Source of the DNA: Jaltomata sinuosa
Lineage: Eukaryota > Streptophyta > Magnoliopsida > Solanales > Solanaceae
Direction: 5' to 3'
NCBI GenBank assembly: GCA_003996215.1
Contig: QJPP01001557.1
Span: forward strand, 186,001 to 250,000
DNA: 64,000 nucleotides
Part shown: in pieces, positions 1 to 12,115 of the stretch
How the letters are laid out: each line of letters begins with the position of its first letter
Numbering within the stretch: the stretch's first letter is position 1
The notes under the pieces: model-generated
Database searches by the model: none
Told to the model about the DNA's origin: nothing
Seen by the model: the letters and a program-made list of their open reading frames with translations, nothing else
Translations under genes and position numbers: made by a program

Positions 1-1010
1 GTTCTTCACCAATTTTTTCTTGAAAATTGAAAAAGTTTTGGGGCTTAGTTTTTGTGGCTAGTTATCCTTTTTGTACTTAATTATTTTATTTGTTGAAGTA
101 TGTGGATGAAACATGGAAGTCTTTATCAACATATAAATAGACTTCTCATGAGGAGGATTCTCATATTCCAGAGGATGATCAGGTTCATGATGAGGAGGTG
201 GTCCTAGATCAGGCGCCACCTGGGTTTGTTGCTACACCGGTACTTTAGGATACCTTGCTTCATGTGTTGGGATTGTTAGAGGGGATGACTCGGAGTAGCG
301 TTGTAAATGGTACTCCGGAGGGTTTACAGACTATAGTTGGGGCTCAGACCCCAGATCAACAACCTATTTCAGTTTTTCATGGATGAGATGGTCAGCCAGC
401 AACTACAACAACTAGGTTTGATAGTATGCCTTTGCCAGGTGTAAGATTGGCTATGCCGATTATGTAGGATGAGGAGCAGAGGAGATTTGAGAGGTTCAGA
501 AAGATGGACCCACCTCAGTTTCAGGGTGGCCAGACTAAGAATGCATATGAGTTCTTGGTGAGTTATCATGAAAGGCTCCAGAGTGTGAGATTAGTGAAGT
601 CTCATGGTATTTACTATATAGCTTAGAAGATGAATAGTCTTGCCAAGCAGTGGTGGCATTCCTATGTTGACTCTACACCTACAAGATCTTCTCTTATGAC
701 TTGGGAGTCATTAGCTCAGGTTCTTTTTGATTGATTTGTTCCTCGTAGATTGAAGGAGGATCATAGGCACCAGTTTGAGCATTTGACTCAGTATGGGATT
801 TCAATGACTTAGTATGAGGCTCAATTCCATGCCTTATCTCACCATGCCTTGATGATTCTACTGAATGAGACTGAGAGGATTCGTAGGTTCATGAAGGGTC
901 TCACTTTCAGGATCCGAGAGGCAGTATTCTCTACCGCTCAGTCAGGAGCTACCTTTCAGAGGGTCGTTGAGGTGACCAAGGAGTTTTTTAAGTTTACACT
1001 ATGTCAACTC
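1..1010 (+). pseudogene. Ty3/gypsy gag fragment, copy A
   Basis: Remnant of a retrotransposon capsid (gag) gene. Translating in shifting frames gives a gag-like run: a Pro/Gln-rich leader, then a capsid-like section with KQWWHSYVDS (about 637-672), FEHLTQ (about 775-792), YEAQFHALSHHAL (about 812-852) and NETERIRRFMKGL (about 863-901). Stop codons, mostly TAG, and frameshifts break it, so no product is expected. It has no LTR or primer site in the window and starts at or before base 1. The same segment recurs at 11115-12115 and joins the homeobox fragment at the same point there. It is therefore part of a duplicated block, not an independent insertion. The family is inferred from the residue pattern only. 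Confidence 0.7.
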
Positions 1011-3001
1011 TGTCTTTATATTTTTGCTAAATGTTTTCTAAGTTCAGTTTTTTTCTTTGTTTGACTTACAAAAATCAAGACATTTCTTCCTTGTTTGTAA
1101 CTTCTAAATTGTTTTCTCCTTGGAGATTCTATAAAAAGTCTATGCCTAAAAAAACCTCCTACTAAACAAACAAAGATATCAACATATATAGAGAAATAAA
1201 AGAGAGAGAGAGAGAGAGAAAATATTTTTATGGCTTAAATTTGAAGGGCTTATGTCATATGTCCACCGCCATGAAGTTTTCGGCAGGCCGTGAAGTTCAT
1301 CATATGTAGGAGGTAGAAAGTATTCAGTGGAAGTAAGTCATGATTTTAACACCTAATGGCATAAATCTCTCGTACAATAGATGTTGGTTCAATTTTTACT
1401 TTTCGTCTAGCGAAATAAAAATGATTCCTTCATTCTTATCTCTCTCCTATTCTTGAGATCTGTTTGGATCTTGAGTTATTAGGTACTAATAAAGACCATT
1501 CAAGTTAAATTTTTAGAAAAACCAAAAGTTGCTCTTCTTGACATCATTTTATGTTCTTAATTTTGGCACTAAAGAGCTTATAATTAAGCTTGTCGTATGA
1601 TATAGATAAAATAAATTAAAAAATGAGTTTTTGTTCATGAATTAAATTTTATTGGAACTGTCCATATTCGATTCATACATCGAGATAATATTTGAATTAT
1701 TTTTTATCTTCATTTCTTGGACTTTGTTACTTCTTAGGATCTACTATTACTTTTTTTTGGATGAATTTCTTTATTTTTATTTTTAAAATTCTCTTCTTTT
1801 GCATTTTGGTGCAGATTAAATGTATCATTAATTAGCTTTACAAGAAGGAAAAAAAGTGTTCAAGATGTTTCAGCATAACATATTCGATAGCCACAACTTT
1901 TTGCTTGATATGACCCTTGAAACACCCAAAAATGAGCTGGATTTGATTCAACATGACGAATTCGAGACCAAATCGGGCACAAATATCATGGATGCCCCGT
2001 CAAGAGATGATCAATATCCTAGAAAGCGTCCCAAGAAGAAGCAGTACCATCGACACACTCAACATCAAATCCAAGAATTGGAGTCCTAAGCATTCATTCA
2101 TTCATTCGTTTGTTCATCTTTTGGACATATATTATTATTAAAAATAATTTCATGACATTACTTTTATAATTATAATTTAGTACTCTAATTAATAATTTAA
2201 TAGGTTTTTTTAAAGAATATCCACATCCTGATGATAAACAAAGAAAAGACCCGGGGAAAATATTAGGGTTAGAGCCTTTGAAAGTGAAGTTTTGGTTCCA
2301 AAAAAGACGTACTCAAATGAAGGTAATTGAACTTCTTTATTTTCTGATCAATCGTATTGTTACTTTAAATATAATATTAATTATGATTATTACATAAATT
2401 TTATTATATTTTACTATTATTTTTGTTGTTATATAACGACAAAAATTCTCATTTTGTGTAACAATCGATCTGGTGTTGTCGCATTTATTATTTAAAAAAA
2501 TCATATTTTTTATCCTTTATCTTTTCTTTTTTTGAATAATAATTTTACCCGGTACTGTATTTTTCTTATAATAATGTAGGCTTATCTTTCAAATTTTTTA
2601 TGTATGACATTATATATGCAGAAAATGATTCAATCTATTATATTCATCAAAATAATATAGTAACAAATTAAATTAAATATGTGATATTATGAAATGACAC
2701 GTAACAACCATTCAAATAAGCTATATTTTCTCGTATTTTTGGTGGATATAACGTAAAATTAAATTTTAGATTAGATTTAAATGTCTGCATTCAATGTAAT
2801 TGAATAAGAGATCAATTCTTGCAAATAATACAGATTTAATAGAATTAATTATGCTTTTTTAATTAAATGTTGACAGTCTTAGCATGAAAGACATGAAAAC
2901 ACACAATTGAGGAATGAGAATGAATACTTCGTGCCAAAAATATAAGGTATAAAGAAGAATTTTCCACTTCGACATGTCCAAATAATCTTTTCACTTATAG
3001 G
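1011..3001 (+). pseudogene. HD-ZIP class IV homeobox gene, 5' fragment, copy A
   Basis: Broken 5' half of a homeobox-leucine zipper class IV gene (ATML1/PDF2/GL2 group; epidermal transcription factors). Visible parts: TATA-like box 1129-1138; a GA-repeat leader; a 5'UTR intron with GTAAGT at 1333 and CAG at 1812-1814; start ATG at 1865 (MFQHNIFDSHNF); exon to 2085 ending KKKQYHRHTQHQIQELES, the homeodomain N-terminus; exon 2204-2322 with the rest of helix 2/3 (PHPDDKQRK, KFWFQKRRTQMK); and exon from 2877 with HERHENTQLRNEN, then YKEEFSTSTCPN after a frameshift. Lesions: the first coding donor GT is CT at 2086-2087, exon 2204 has seven Ts instead of six, and there is a TAG where copy B has CAA (about 2880). 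An LTR at 3002 cuts the gene. The START domain is absent. Confidence 0.85.
1129..1138 (+). promoter_or_regulatory. TATA-like box of HD-ZIP fragment, copy A
   Basis: CTATAAAAAG lies about 65 bases before the GA-repeat leader (about 1200-1219) and about 200 bases before the 5'UTR intron donor. The equivalent CTATAAAAAC occurs at 12235-12244 in copy B. Position and conservation suggest the original core promoter. There is no evidence it is still used. Confidence 0.45.
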
Positions 3002-4796
3002 GGTCGTAACACCCCAAAATTTGAACCAATATTTAAACTTAAAATTTCTGAAATTTCTGCAACTTTCACGATCCATGGACCAAGTCCATGAGCCATGGAT
3101 TAAACCATGGGCCATGGACAGGCCTCGTGGAATTAGACCTGGAGGCTGAACTCTGGGCATGAAACCACAAGAGGTTTTCACAGGCCGTGGACAATTCCAC
3201 GAGCCGTGGTTGCCTCTTATGGAAATCAGATATGAGGGTTCTCATTCTTCTAAGAACTATGGGCATGTTCCATGAGCCTTGGAAGGTTCCACGAGCTATG
3301 AACCTTACCCGTGGAAATCAGAACTGCAGCATAAAAAATGGACAGGAAACCATGACCACCAACCACGAGCTATGGTTCACTCTACGGGTCATGGTTGGGG
3401 CCTATGGAAACCTAAGCCGAGTACCTTCAGCAGTTTTTCAAGCTTATTTTCTAGGAATATTTTTATAATCTCCATTTTTTTAACTCTAAAATAAAGTCAT
3501 TTTAGGCCAAATTAAAGGAGTTTTATCCCCACTTAGTTAGCTTTTCATTCATTCTCTCAAAATCAAGTTTCAAAAGAAAGAAAAGAGATTCTTCTCTCAA
3601 GCTCCAAGGCCTATGGTTTCTTCTCCAAGTCTCCATCTTCATATTCTTTCTAAGAAAACTTTGGGTTCAGGTATATGAGTATTCAATAAGGGTCTTTTTC
3701 CACCCTTATGCCTAAACCTATGATTTTAACTTGGATTTATAAAATTGAGGAATTAGGGTTCTTACTAAATACTTATATTGTAATATGCTTTCTAATCCCT
3801 TGTGCATGATTTTATATAAGATTCTACAAGTAATTCTAAAAGTCCATGAGTTGAGAATAATTTCTAGCATGATTTCACCCTATTGCATATTTTCCAGATA
3901 AATTGACATGTTTAGATAACATGACCTCAAGTATTTATGAAATTAGCATGCCTAGTTCTTAAAGCAATGGATTTTAGAAAGAAAATATATTTTAAATTAG
4001 GGCTAAGCTATGCTTCAAGACTTATGAATTTATGAATAGCATGGCATATAGATATGTCCACATGCTTTGCGAATAGTTTTGATATCTAGATATGTCACAT
4101 ATTTGTATGAGCTATGTGTATATTTTGGCAGTGGTATTTAGCACCGAGCTGATAAGGGTTCTAGATAACCCAAGTCCAGAACTACGTTGACACCGTAGGT
4201 TTCCCTTTATGGCTCACTTCTAGATCTTTATGTTTATGGTTCTAACCTTGGCCAGTTAGGACAATATTTTTTAGTATGGGTGTATGACATTAGACACCAT
4301 GATGCTTACATAATTTATGTCGGTTATGAGAATTTCCCACAGAAATGGTTTTAAGTATATGAATGTATTTGACTCTTTGCTTTTATGTTTCAGACATATT
4401 ACTTATGACTTACGATTATAATCATATTTCCAGCTTATGATATTGTATTGATTCACTAAATTACAGATTTTACTACTATTACAAGTTTTTAGCTTAAAGT
4501 ATGTTTTGAGCATGTTTTATCATGGATTATGCATATCTCACATACTCAGTACATTCCATAGTACTGATTGCATACCTCTTTGTGCTGCATCATTTTATGA
4601 TGTAGATTTAGGCGCTCGCTTCCAGATTCGTGGCTATTCCCAGCAAGATTTCCAGTAACAGTTGGTGAGTCCTCATCATTCGAGGGCTAGTTATGATCTT
4701 TAGTTAGCTTTAATGTCTTTCATTCAGTACTTATAGTTAGCTGAGGTCTTGTCCTAGCAAATCATTCTATCAGTTTTAGAGGCTTTTCAAATATTT
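3002..4796 (+). mobile_element. E1 5' LTR, copy A, 3' end deleted
   Basis: Long terminal repeat of a Ty3/gypsy element, aligned by eye with 14146-16156 and 9091-10243. It starts at GGTCGTAACACCCC (TGTTGTAACACCCC in copy C), inside exon sequence of the HD-ZIP fragment. About 3072-3410 holds a cluster of short dyads of the form CCAYGRGCCRTGG. The last roughly 180 bases of the LTR, the primer site and the start of gag are missing: the sequence jumps from LTR to mid-gag near 4790-4800, compared with about 15974-16873 in the other copy. Confidence 0.85.
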
Positions 4797-7700
4797 CCAG
4801 GAGTATGGGTTGAAGTTCACTCAGCTTTCTATGTATGCTCCATCTATGGTGGCCGAGCCGAGGGCCCGGATGAGTAAGTTTGTTTCTTGTGTATCTGACT
4901 TGGTGAAGAAAGAATGCATGACAACTATATTGTTGAGGGATATGTACATCTACAGGCTTATGACACATGCTCAGTAGATTGAGGAAGATAAGCTAAAGGA
5001 GAGGGCAAGGGATAACAAAAGGGCCATATCAGAGGATTTGGGTTTCAGTCAGTAGAGGTCTGGAGGTGGACACCGGTCTTTATTTTTAGAAGAGGTCATC
5101 AGGACTAGTTCCATCATTAGCTAGTTACCCTACCCAGATATCCAGACCTAGACATGATCAGGCAGGTAGGGCATCAGGCCCTCATTCTTAGGGGAGTGTT
5201 ACAAAAGGAACTCCCTACCCTATTTGCAACAAGTATGGTAAGAGTCATCTTGAAGAGTGTCGTTATGGCACAAGTGGATGTTTTAGATGCGGACAGATGG
5301 GTCATAGGATTAAGGATTGCCCTTCAGCCAGATAGAACAGTGGAGGTGGCAAGACTCAGGGTACTACTTTAGTAGCTCTAGCAGTCCGTACAACTCAGCA
5401 GGATACCACTTTTAGCACAGGAGGCGGTCAGCACCAAAACTGTCTCTATGCTATATCATCTCGGCAGGACCAGGAGGACTTACCCGATATAGTCACTGGT
5501 ATGTTACGAGTCTCCTCCATTGATATTTATGGTTTGTTAGACGCAAGGGATTTATTGTCTTTTGTGACCCTATATATTACTTGTAAGATTAGAGTCAGTC
5601 CTGAACAACTCCTAGAACCCTTCTATATCTCAACTCCAGTTGGTGAGTCAGTCCTAGCTAAGAGGGTATACATAAATTGCCCTATCTTAGTCCTACATAA
5701 AGCTAACTCAACAAACTTAGTGGAATTAGATATGAAAGATTTTGATATCATTCTTGGCATAGATTGGCTATATGCATGTTATGCCTTAGTCAACTGTAAA
5801 ACCAGAGTCATACGTTTTCAATTTCCTAATGAACATGTATTAAAGTGGCAGAGTAGTCTTCCATCATAGAAAGGTCATTTCATATCTTACCTCAAGGCTA
5901 GAAAAATAATCTCTAAGGGGTATGTCTATCATATAGTTCAGGTTATAGATTCTAAGTTTGAAACCCCATCTCTTTAGTCAGTTCCAATAGTAAGTGAATT
6001 TCTTGAAGTCTTTTCAGAGGATCTGCCCAGAGTCACTCCCGAGTGGGAGATTGACTTTAGGATACAATTTTCTCCAGATACGCATCCTATATCTATTTGT
6101 TCTTATAGAATGACTAACAAAACTTAAAGAATTAAAAGAGAAGTTGACAGACCTTTTAGATAAAGGTTTTATCAGGCCTAGCATCTCTCCATGGGGTGCC
6201 CCAGTCCTTTTCATGTGCAAGAAAGGTAGTTCCCATAGAATGGGCATAAACTATCATAAGTTAAATAAGGTTATAATCAATAATAAGTATCCCATCCCTA
6301 GGATTGATGACTTGTTCGACTAGTTTCAGGGTGTCAGTTACTTCTCCAAAATTGACCTCAGATCTTGTTATCATCAGCTCAAAGTTAGAGAGTGACATTT
6401 CAAAGACAACCTTCAGAACTCGGTATGGCCACTATGAATTTGTGGTTATGTCTTTTGGACTGAAAAATGCTCTTGCAGCCTTTATGGAATTGATGAACAG
6501 GGTATTCAAGCAGTACTTGGATATGTTTGTTATTGTCTTTATTGATGATATTCTTATCTACTCTCAGAGTGAGGAAGAGCATGCAATCCATTTGAGGGTT
6601 GTGCTGCAAACACTCAAGATCGTCAGTTGTTTGCTAAGTTCAGTAAGTGTGAATTCTAATTATAGTCAGTTGCTTTTCTAGGTCATGTAGTATCTAAAGA
6701 TGACATTTGAGTAGATTCACAGAAGATAGAGGCAGTAAAGAACTGGTCTAGACCCACTTTCCCGATAGGTATCAGAAGCTTTTTGGGTTTGATGGATACT
6801 ACAGAAGATTTGTGGAAGAGTTTTCATCCATAGTTACCCCATTAACCAGGTTGACTCAGAAAAAAGGTTTAGTTTCAGTGGTCGGATGAGTGTGATAAGA
6901 ACTTCCAGGAATTGAAGACTAGGTTGACCACAACTCCAGTTTTGGCACTACCAGAGGGCTTAGATGGATTTTTTATGTATTGTGATGCATCTAGAGTTGG
7001 CTTGGATTGTGTTTGGATAAAGCACATTAAGTGATTGCTTATGCTTCCAGACAAATTAAGATTAATGAGAAGAACTACCCAACTCATGATCTTGAGTTAG
7101 CAAAAGTGGTTTTCACTTTGAAAATTTGGAGGCACTACTTGTATGGTGTCCATGTGGATGTATTTACTGACCATAAGAGTCTCCAATATGGGTTTACTCA
7201 GAAGGAATTGAATCTTTGTCAGATTAGGTGGCTTGAGCTTCTTAAAGACTATGACATGAGTGCGCTTTACCATCTAGATAAGGCTAATATAGTGGCTGAT
7301 GCACTTAGCAGGTGTCCATGGGTAGTGTGTCACAGGTTGAAGAAGGAATTAGCTAAATATGTTCATAGGCTTGCCCGGTTGGGGGTTCGTCTTACAGATT
7401 CAGTGTATGATGGTGTAATAGTTTAGAATGGGTCAGAATCTTCCTTAGTGGTTAAGGTGAAGGAGAAGCAATATAGTGATACTATTTTGCATTAGCTAAA
7501 GGGTGTTGTCCATCTGCAAAGGGTAGAGGTTTTCTCCTAAGGGGGAGATGGTGTACTTCCTTACCAAGGTCAGTTGTGTGTTCCAGATGTGGATGAGTTG
7601 AGACAATAGATTTTGGCAGAGGCTCATAACTCCAGGTATTTTACTCACCCCGGTGCCACCAAGATGTACCATGACCTATGGGAAGTCTATTGGTGGAATG

Positions 7701-8860
7701 GCATGAAGAGGGATACTGCAGATTTTGTGGCTAAGTGTCCTAACAGTCAATAAGTGAAGGTAGAACATTAGCAACTGGGTGGTACGACTCAGGATATTGA
7801 CATTCCTACTTGGAAGTGGGAAATGATCAATATAGGCTTTATTACAGGCTTACAGCGTACTTGCCGATAGCATAACTCTATTTGGGTAATAGTAGATAGG
7901 TGACTAAGTCAGCCTACTTTTTGGCTGTCAAGTCTACTGATTCAGTAGAGGATTAAACCAGGATATACATCCATGAGGTATTCAGGTTGCATGGGGTTCC
8001 CTTGTGTATTATCTCAGATAGGGATACTCAGTTTTGGAAGTCATTTCAGAAAGGTCTTGGTACTCAGGTTAATCATAGCACAACTTTTCATCTGTAGACA
8101 AATGGTCAGGCTGAGTGTACCATCCGGACCTTAGAGGATATATTTAGGGCTTATTTGATTGATTTCAAAAGTAATTGAGATAATCACTTACCTCTTATAG
8201 AGTTTGCCTACAAAAATAGTTTACTCTAGCATTCAGAAGGCTCTATATGAGATACTCTATGGGCGGAGGTATAGATCACCTAAGGTAGGTGAAGTAGCAT
8301 TGATAGGGACAAATTCAGTCCATTAGACTAGAAAAGTTTAGCTCATTAGGGAGAGGTTGAAGACTGCTCAGAGTCGACAGAAATTCAATGCAGATGTGAG
8401 GAGAAGAGACTTAGTGTTTGAGGTGGATGATTGGGTGTTTATGAAAGTGTCACCCATGAAGGGTGTGATGAGATTTGGTAAAAAAGAGAAGATTAGTCCC
8501 TAATATGTAGGTCCCTACAGGATTCGAATGAGAGTTGCTAATGTGTCTTATGAGATAGAGTTACCACCCAAGTTAGCCACAATTCATCCAGTCTTTCATG
8601 TTTCAATATTGAAGAAGTGTGTTGGTGACCCGATATCAGTTGTGCCATTAGAGAATGTGAGTGTGAAGGATAGCCTCACCTATGAAAATATTCTAGTTGA
8701 GATTCTTGATCGTCAGGTTTGAAAGTTGAGGAATAAAAAAGTCGCTTCAGTGAAGGTTCTTTGGAGAAACCAGTAAGTTGAGGGAACTACTTGGGAAGCA
8801 GAAGCAGCTATGATGGCTAAGTACCCTCATCTTTTTCTTTCCGATCCACTTTCAGCTTAA
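4797..8860 (+). pseudogene. E1 gag-pol remnant, copy A (Ty3/gypsy, chromovirus-like)
   Basis: Decayed polyprotein. In order: gag C-terminus with two zinc knuckles in one frame at about 5226-5330, the first with Tyr for the second Cys (C-N-K-Y), the second a complete C-F-R-C-G-Q-M-G-H-x4-C; protease region in the open stretch 5501-5869 (LLDARD where an active site D-x-G is expected); reverse transcriptase about 6060-6680 with FIDDIL near 6537; RNase H about 7031-7310 (TDHKSLQ); integrase about 7600-8300; and a chromodomain-like C-terminus about 8690-8850 (WEAEAAMMAKYPHLF). The integrase first catalytic Asp reads Gly (INIGFI, about 7829); the second Asp (SDRDTQ) and the Glu (QAECTI) remain. Many TAG stops. 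Not functional. Confidence 0.85.
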
Positions 8861-9080
8861 GGTCATGGTTTTCTCCTTAGTATGTCCTTCAGTTCTATTC
8901 CATCATCCATTCTCATGTTCCTAGCATGCATTCATGTTTTACAAACTCAGTTCAGTCATGTTTTAGTTAAAACTCAGTCATTGTGCTAGTACTTCAGTTT
9001 ATATGTTCAGTTGGTAGAGAATGCAACTCTTTCCCTTAAAACTCATCTTACTTAGTCTTTATTCAAGAATGAATAATCCC

Positions 9081-9090
9081 AAGGGGGAGA
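9081..9090 (+). other. Polypurine tract of E1 copy A
   Basis: AAGGGGGAGA directly before the 3' LTR. This is the plus-strand priming site of LTR retrotransposons, and its position fixes the LTR start at 9091. Confidence 0.75.
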
Positions 9091-10243
9091 TATTATAACC
9101 CTCCAGAATTTGAACCAGTATTCAAACTTAGAATTTCTGAAATTTTTGAAACTTATAGGGTCCACGGGCCAAAACCATAAGCCGTGGATTGAACCACGAG
9201 CATTGGAAAGGACTCATGGAATCATACCTACAGGCTGACCTCTAGGCATGAAACCACGAGAGGCTTTCACAGGCTATGGACAATTCCACAAGCCGTAGTT
9301 TCCCCTCGTGGAAAATCAAACCTGAGGGTCCTTATTCTTTCAAGAACTATGGGAAAGTTCCACGAGCCGTGGAAGGTTCCACGGGCCATGAACCTCACCC
9401 ATGCAAATTAGACCCACAACATGCAAAATGGCCAGGAAACCACGACCACCAACCATGAGCCATAGTTCAATCTATGGGTCATGGTTGGGGCCCATGGAAA
9501 CCTGAGGCGAGTATCTTCAACAGTTTTTCAAGCTTATTTCCTAGGGGTATTTTTGTAAATCCCCACTTATTTACTCCCAAAATTAAGTCATTTTAGGCCA
9601 AATTAAAGGGGTTTTATTCCCACTTAGTTAGATTTTCATTCATTCTCTCAAAATCAAGTTTCAAAAGAAAGAAAAGGGATTCTTCTCTCAAGCTCCAAGG
9701 CCTAGGGTTCCTTCTCCAAGTCTCCATCTTTAGATTCTTGCTAAGAAAGCTTTGGTTTCAGTTATGTGGGTATTCAATAAGGGTTTTTATCCACCCTTAT
9801 GCCCAAAACCTATGATTTTATCCTGGGTTTATGAAATTGAGGAATTAGGGTTCTTATCAAATTATGATTTTTCCTATGAAACTGATTTACTTGCATTTTA
9901 ATATGCTTTCTAATCCCTTGTGCACGATTTTATATGAAATTCTACAAGTAATTCTAAAAGCCATGAGTTGAGAATAAATTCTAGCATGATTTCACCCTAT
10001 TGCATATTTTTAAGCTAAATTGTCATGTTTAGATAACATGACCTCAAGTATTTATGAAATTAGCATATTTAGTTCTTAAAGCTATGAATTTTAGAAAGAA
10101 AATATATTTTGAACTAGGGCTATGCTATGCTTCAAGACTTATGAATTTATTAAGAGCATGACATCTAGATATGTCCACTTACTTTATGAATATTTTGATA
10201 TCTAGATATGTCATATATTATGTATGAGCTATATGTATATTTT
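9091..10243 (+). mobile_element. E1 3' LTR, copy A, truncated
   Basis: Matches the 3002 and 14146 LTRs from TATTATAACC onward, including the CCAYGRGCCRTGG-type dyads (about 9160-9500) and the shared AT-rich middle. The match stops near 10243 (after TATATGTATATTTTGA), so the distal 40% is missing. Compared with the other LTRs it has many scattered substitutions, indicating an old insertion. Confidence 0.8.
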
Positions 10244-11114
10244 GATCCATGAAACCATCCATGGAATCAGTTGAGGCAAATCATTTAAGTTCTCCCAGGT
10301 GTATACGGGTTACTTGACGGGCCATAGTTAAGAACTACCAACCGTCCTGTGGCTCATAGAATTAAACCTAAGAGGCATATTTTTGTAAAAACTTTTATGA
10401 TTGAGTTGACAGTCCATAGACCAATAATACGTCCCATCGACCCATCCATGAAATCTTAGCAGTGAGAAATTTCAAATTTTTTGTTTAAAGACTTGGTGTT
10501 CTCATCTCGTGCTTAAGATTACTACTCATAGAAGATTTTTCATGGATTGTAAATCTCAACACGGGGTGAAATGAACAAGTTTTGTCACACAGTCATTATT
10601 TAAGCACAAATACAATCATCAGAATTTTATATTTGCAATCCTCCCGTACCAAAATCAAACCAATTTTACAGTAAGTTATTAACAACTACGAAACCTACCA
10701 AAACAAGATACTATATCAGACCTTAACTCTTATTCTATGATTCCTTGCTCCCTATTAAGTTTCACTCCGGTTAGGTAGTATGTTTGGTTTATGTTTACAG
10801 TAAACAACTTTCATCATTTTATTACCTTCTGTTAGAAAACTAACCGACCTCATTTATAAACAAGTACTACACAAGTGATATTCCAAAATCTCTGCCACAT
10901 CTTAGCTGATTATTTCTTGTTCAATAGCATTGGTTCCCCACGTATAAATTTCTTTAAAAAAATTAGGGAACAATATATTAATCAGCAACACAAAGGTAGT
11001 GCTAGAAACCATATTTACAAGTTACTCATATGTACAAAACTAAAATGCATCACAAACTTTTTTATCCATTTGGATGATTCTGAAATGAATGTTAGTGAGT
11101 GTAACGTTCAATGT
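10244..11114. other. LTR-like sequence and unassigned DNA between the duplicated blocks
   Basis: No gene seen. About 10244-10720, read on the minus strand, has short inverted motifs (CCATGGATGG, GACGGGCC) in the style of Ty3 LTRs, so it may be part of another LTR that cut E1 copy A. The rest (10720-11114) is AT-rich and unrecognised. The open stretch 10875-11162 has no recognisable motif. Confidence 0.35.
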
Positions 11115-12115
11115 TGTTCTTCACCATATTTTCTTGAAAATAGAAAAAAAATTGGGATTTAGTTTTTGTGGCTAGTTATCCTTTTTGTACTTAATTATTT
11201 TATTTGTTGAAGTATGTGGAGGAAACATGGAAGTCTTTTTCAATATAAAAATAGACTTCTTATGAGGAGGGTGATCATATCCAGAGGATGATCGAGTTCA
11301 TGATGAGGAGGTAATCCCAGATCAGGCGCTACCTTGGTTTGTTTCTACACCGGTACTTCAGGATACTTGCTTTGTGTGTTGGGGTTGTTAGAGGGGATGT
11401 CTCAAAGTAGCAGTGTGACTGGTACTCCAGAGGGTTCACAGACTAGAGTTAGGGCTCATACCCCAAATCAACAGCTTATTTCAATTTTTCATGGACGAGC
11501 GGGTCAGCCAACGGCTATAACAACTAGGTTTGATGGTATGCCTTTGCCGGGTGGAAGATTAGTTATGTCGGTTATGTAGGATGAGAAGCAGAGGATATAT
11601 AATTTGAAAGGTTTAGAAAGATGGATCCACCTCAGTTTCAGGGTGGCCAGACTGAGGATGCGTATGAGTTCTTGGTGAGTTGTCATGAGAGGCTCCAGAG
11701 TATGGGATTAGTGCAGTCTCATGGTGTCAACTATACAACTTTGTAGATGCATGGTCCCACCAAGCAGTGGTGGCATTCCTATGTTGACTCTATACCTACA
11801 GGTTCTTTTCCTATGACTTGGGAGTCATTCGTTCAGGCTTTTTTTGATCGATTTATTCCTCGTAGCTTAAAGGAGGAGCGTAGGCACCAGTTTGAGCATT
11901 TGACTCAGGATCAGATAGGATTTCTATGACTGAGTATGAGGCTCGATTCCATGCCTTGGTGATTCTACCAAATGAGACTGAGAGGATTCGTAGGTTCGTG
12001 AGGGGTCTCACTTACTGGATTCGAGAGGTAGTGTTCTCTACAGCTCAGTCAGGAGCTACCTTTCAGAGGGTCGTTGAGGTGGCCAACGAGTTTTTTGAGT
12101 TCACATTATGTAAAC
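11115..12115 (+). pseudogene. Ty3/gypsy gag fragment, copy B
   Basis: Second copy of the gag fragment at 1-1010, offset about 11.1 kb. Better preserved: open stretches 11334-11579, 11747-11929 (KQWWHSYVDS, FVQAFFDRFIPRSLKEERRHQFEHLTQ) and 11926-12171 (MTEYEARFHALVILPNETERIRRF) carry the capsid-like core. It is still interrupted by frameshifts between these. It joins the HD-ZIP 5' region at the same point as copy A. Confidence 0.75.

Noticed and set aside
2879..3266. Overlapping open stretches on both strands with Trp/His/Gly-rich residues
   Set aside because: Produced by the CCATGGGCCATGG dyads of the E1 LTR; the same happens at 9276-9458 and 14017-14432.
10875..11162. 95-codon open stretch between the duplicated blocks
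   Set aside because: No known motif, runs into the gag fragment, no promoter or splice context.
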